Source: JASBYZ01 sp029983705
GTDB lineage: Bacteria; Actinomycetota; Coriobacteriia; Coriobacteriales; JAEZZM01
Length of the DNA: 64,000 bases
Direction of reading: 5' to 3'
Assembly (NCBI GenBank): GCA_965119715.1
Contig: OZ221969.1
Location: 1,054,001 to 1,118,000 of the forward strand
Each line of letters begins with the position of its first letter. The stretch's first letter is position 1. The notes under the pieces are model-generated. The model searched no databases. It was not told the DNA's origin and saw only the letters and a program-made list of their open reading frames with translations. The translations under genes and the position numbers were made by a program. Shown in pieces: positions 61,945-64,000 of this stretch.

Positions 61945-62670
61945 ATGAGTCTTGGCCAAACGCTTATCAACCTTCAAGATATAGATTTAGATATCTTGAG
62001 ATTAAAAAAGAGCATTGATCAGCTGCCAGAAAGACAGAGGCTTGTCAAGGCTGTTAAAACTCATAAGGAGCTCCAGCAAAAACTTAATACCATAGTTGGT
62101 AAAAGAAAAGATATTGAGCTTGATATTGAAGATATCCAGGAACAATTTAAAGATGCTAACGAGAAAATCAAACAAACTGAAGACGCCCTTAACTCAAATT
62201 CAGATTCACGACTTGTTTTCAATCTAAATAGAGACCTAGCAGGTCAAATAAAGCGAAAAGAAAAGCTCGAGTTTTCACAAGACGGACTTCTTGAAGAACT
62301 TGATAAGTATACGCAACTTGAAGAAAAAGCACAGGCTGCACTCCAAAAACTTATTGAGGTAGAAAAAGCAAATACAGAGGCAATTCAGAAACATGCAGCT
62401 CAGGTTAAAGAAGAACTTGAGAGTTTGCAGGCTGAACGTGACGGAGAAGTTCAACATTTAAGTGATGAAGAATATGAGAGCTATGAGCTGGTTCGTGAGA
62501 GAAAAAATGGTATTGCTGTAGCTGTGTTGCAAGACGGTGGCTGCTCTGTATGCGGCGCCCAGTTTAATGAGGGACAGCTCCATAAGATTAAAAATGGTGA
62601 AGAGGTAAGTACCTGTCCAAGCTGCTCAAGAATTTTTGTAAGACCAGAGCTTGACGAAGAGGCTGAATAG
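61945..62670 (+). CDS. Coiled-coil protein with C4 zinc ribbon (CT398-like)
   Basis: The 241-residue protein has a long coiled coil (about 10-180, rich in Glu, Lys, Leu and Gln) and a C-terminal zinc ribbon CSVCGAQF ... CPSCSRIF (residues about 198-230). The family is widespread and its function is poorly defined; links to flagella or secretion have been suggested for distant relatives. GGGG-rich Shine-Dalgarno AAAGGGG precedes the ATG. Confidence 0.85.
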   Translation: MSLGQTLINLQDIDLDILRLKKSIDQLPERQRLVKAVKTHKELQQKLNTIVGKRKDIELDIEDIQEQFKDANEKIKQTEDALNSNSDSRLVFNLNRDLAGQIKRKEKLEFSQDGLLEELDKYTQLEEKAQAALQKLIEVEKANTEAIQKHAAQVKEELESLQAERDGEVQHLSDEEYESYELVRERKNGIAVAVLQDGGCSVCGAQFNEGQLHKIKNGEEVSTCPSCSRIFVRPELDEEAE

Positions 62671-62677
62671 TAAGTCT

Positions 62678-63529
62678 ATGGCAAAGTACACACTTCACTC
62701 TGATGGTGGATCAAGAGGAAATCCTGGTCCTTCAGGGCTTGGTTTTACTATTAGCAATGCATCTGATGATGAAATTTGCTATGGCGCGGCCTTCGCAGAT
62801 ATTCAAACTAATAATCAAGCTGAATACCAGGCCTTAATTTGGGGCCTCAAAAATGCTCTAGCACTTTCTGACATAGATGAGCTTGAAGTTATTGCAGACT
62901 CTGAGCTTATGATTAAACAACTCAAAGGTGAGTATAAGGTAGCAAAAGCAGAGCTTAAGACTCTTTACATAGAGGCTCAAGCCTTACTTGAGCAAGTCAG
63001 TTCATACTCACTTATTCATGTAAAAAGAAATCTTAATAAACGCGCTGATGAACTTGCTAATATTGCAATGGATACAGAAGAGATCTCAGGTGATTATATA
63101 GTTGAGCCTGACTTAGCTTCTCGTCAGCTCTTTGATTTTGAGCATGAAGCTAAAAAACAAAGTAGAGCTGTGACAAAAAATTATGAGCTAAGCGTATGTG
63201 AAACTCTTCAAATTACCAAGCATCTTGATCACAAAATGACTTGGAATGTTGAGCTTTGTATATCTAAGCAAATACGTGGTGAGCTGAGCTCCAAGCTTAT
63301 AGATATTCGCAGCTTATCAGAGATTTTGAGAAGCCTTATGCAAGATATAAATGGCTCTATTATCAAAGAAACTGAATATTTTAAAACTTATGCGCCAACT
63401 GCAGAAAATATATCTGAATATTTGTATCATAAGGCACAGCATGAAGATCGATTAGCTGAGTTTAACATTAAATATATTTGTATACATATGAGTAAGGCTA
63501 GTAGCTTTACATATTATGAAGGGGAGTAG
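62678..63529 (+). CDS. RNase HI fused to a degenerate QueD/PTPS-like domain
   Basis: The 283-residue protein begins with an RNase HI domain: D9 in HSDGGSRGNPGP, E49 in NNQAEYQA, D74 in VIADSEL and D124 in NKRADELA complete the DEDD active site, so RNA-DNA hybrid cleavage is expected. From about residue 165 the sequence follows the pattern of 6-pyruvoyl-tetrahydropterin/6-carboxytetrahydropterin synthases: YELSVCETLQITKHL, then HKMTWNVEL where the family has HGHxY, LIDIRSLSEILRSL and the hallmark PTAEN (240-244). The zinc histidines, the Asp-His pair and the catalytic Glu of the family are missing. The second domain probably binds rather than catalyses. ATG 62678 is 7 bases after the upstream stop. 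Confidence 0.8.
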   Translation: MAKYTLHSDGGSRGNPGPSGLGFTISNASDDEICYGAAFADIQTNNQAEYQALIWGLKNALALSDIDELEVIADSELMIKQLKGEYKVAKAELKTLYIEAQALLEQVSSYSLIHVKRNLNKRADELANIAMDTEEISGDYIVEPDLASRQLFDFEHEAKKQSRAVTKNYELSVCETLQITKHLDHKMTWNVELCISKQIRGELSSKLIDIRSLSEILRSLMQDINGSIIKETEYFKTYAPTAENISEYLYHKAQHEDRLAEFNIKYICIHMSKASSFTYYEGE

Positions 63530-63538
63530 GAATGCTCT

Positions 63539-64000
63539 ATGGCTAAGCATATCTTAATCATAGTAACTGGCGGTATAGCTGCATACAAGATGTGCGATGT
63601 ATGCTCAAAACTCTCTAAATTAGATTATGAAATCAAAGTTGTTATGACAAAACATGCTAGTGAGTTTGTTGGTAAAGCAAGCTTTGAAGCACTCACTCAT
63701 AATAAAGTACATGTAGATGAATTTAAGAGCTCTGAGTATGATATTCCTCATATAAGCCTAGCTGATTGGGCTGACATGGTTTTAGTAGCTCCGGCAACTG
63801 CAAACATTATAGCTAAGATGCGCAGTGGGATTGCTGATGATTTAGCATCAACAGTACTCCTTGCAACTGTCGCACCAGTTTTTGTAGCACCCGCTATGAA
63901 TGTGCACATGCTTGAGCATCCTTCAACTCAAGAAAATATAGTAGTCTTACAAGAGCGTGGCGTGCAAATTATTGATAGTGAATTTGGTCATTTAGCCTGT
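63539..64000 (+). CDS. coaBC: Phosphopantothenoylcysteine decarboxylase/synthetase, 5' part (cut by window end)
   Basis: The last 462 bases encode 154 residues of the flavin-dependent decarboxylase half of CoaBC, two consecutive steps of coenzyme A synthesis. Motifs: ILIIVTGGIAAYK near residue 5, HISLADWADMVLVAPATAN with the active His near 75-93, and PAMNVHMLEHP near 120. The ATG at 63539 follows AGTAGGA. The frame is open to the end of the window, so the ligase half lies outside. Confidence 0.92.
   Translation, partial: MAKHILIIVTGGIAAYKMCDVCSKLSKLDYEIKVVMTKHASEFVGKASFEALTHNKVHVDEFKSSEYDIPHISLADWADMVLVAPATANIIAKMRSGIADDLASTVLLATVAPVFVAPAMNVHMLEHPSTQENIVVLQERGVQIIDSEFGHLAC

Noticed and set aside
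1..64000. Alternative genetic code with TGA as Trp or Gly
   Set aside because: TGG is used normally for Trp in all conserved proteins and only one conserved frame contains TGA. One gene (27328) appears to end naturally at TGA. Depletion is reported instead of reassignment.

Overview
The window looks like a chromosomal segment of an anaerobic member of the Coriobacteriia (Actinomycetota), AT-rich for that class. Three things point there. Tat-exported molybdopterin and flavin oxidoreductases sit beside a polytopic LuxR-type regulator, a pairing typical of Eggerthella relatives. The translation operon rimP-nusA-ylxR-infB-rbfA-nrnA-truB-ribF and the scpA-scpB-rluB-cmk-plsC-ispH-der-plsY-gpsA block have an actinobacterial/Firmicutes arrangement. 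No phage, IS element or CRISPR array was seen. The genus cannot be fixed from sequence alone.

Layout. 0-7.3 kb: a DMSO-reductase-type operon (catalytic subunit, 4Fe-4S subunit, TorD chaperone), then a broken Tat fumarate-reductase-like flavoprotein divergent from a frameshifted membrane LuxR regulator. 7.3-15.4 kb: exonuclease, thiol peroxidase, an ECF importer operon preceded by a Trp-codon leader peptide and attenuator, FmdE, HD protein, ModE-like regulator, DegV, Fur/PerR. 15.4-21.8 kb: guaB, leuS, an acetyltransferase, a decayed LPXTG-type surface protein, a rhodanese lipoprotein. 21.9-36.6 kb: the rimP-to-dnaG operon, split between infB and rbfA by an opposite-strand, heavily decayed siderophore importer locus. 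36.7-38.3 kb: rpoD and two tRNA genes. 38.3-40.8 kb: an intact Tat flavoprotein and a frameshifted flavodoxin. 40.8-64 kb: dense plus-strand housekeeping genes (ABC-F, deoB, site-2 protease, trpS, scpAB, rluB, cobalamin nucleotide-loop genes cobUTSC, cmk, plsC, ispH, DUF512 radical SAM, der, plsY, gpsA, rpe, nifS-like, PHP, Nif3-like, zinc-ribbon protein, an RNase HI fusion, and the start of coaBC).

Four observations stand out. (1) A 25-codon leader with three consecutive Trp codons, an antiterminator and an intrinsic terminator precede the ECF importer, which strongly suggests it carries tryptophan. (2) RNase HI is fused to a C-terminal domain resembling QueD/6-pyruvoyl-tetrahydropterin synthase that has lost its catalytic residues. 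(3) By hand count of about 63 gene ends, UGA terminates only one gene, against about 21 UAG and 41 UAA. (4) All ten clear nonsense or frameshift lesions fall in accessory redox, iron-uptake or surface genes and none in housekeeping genes, which looks like real gene decay rather than random sequencing error.
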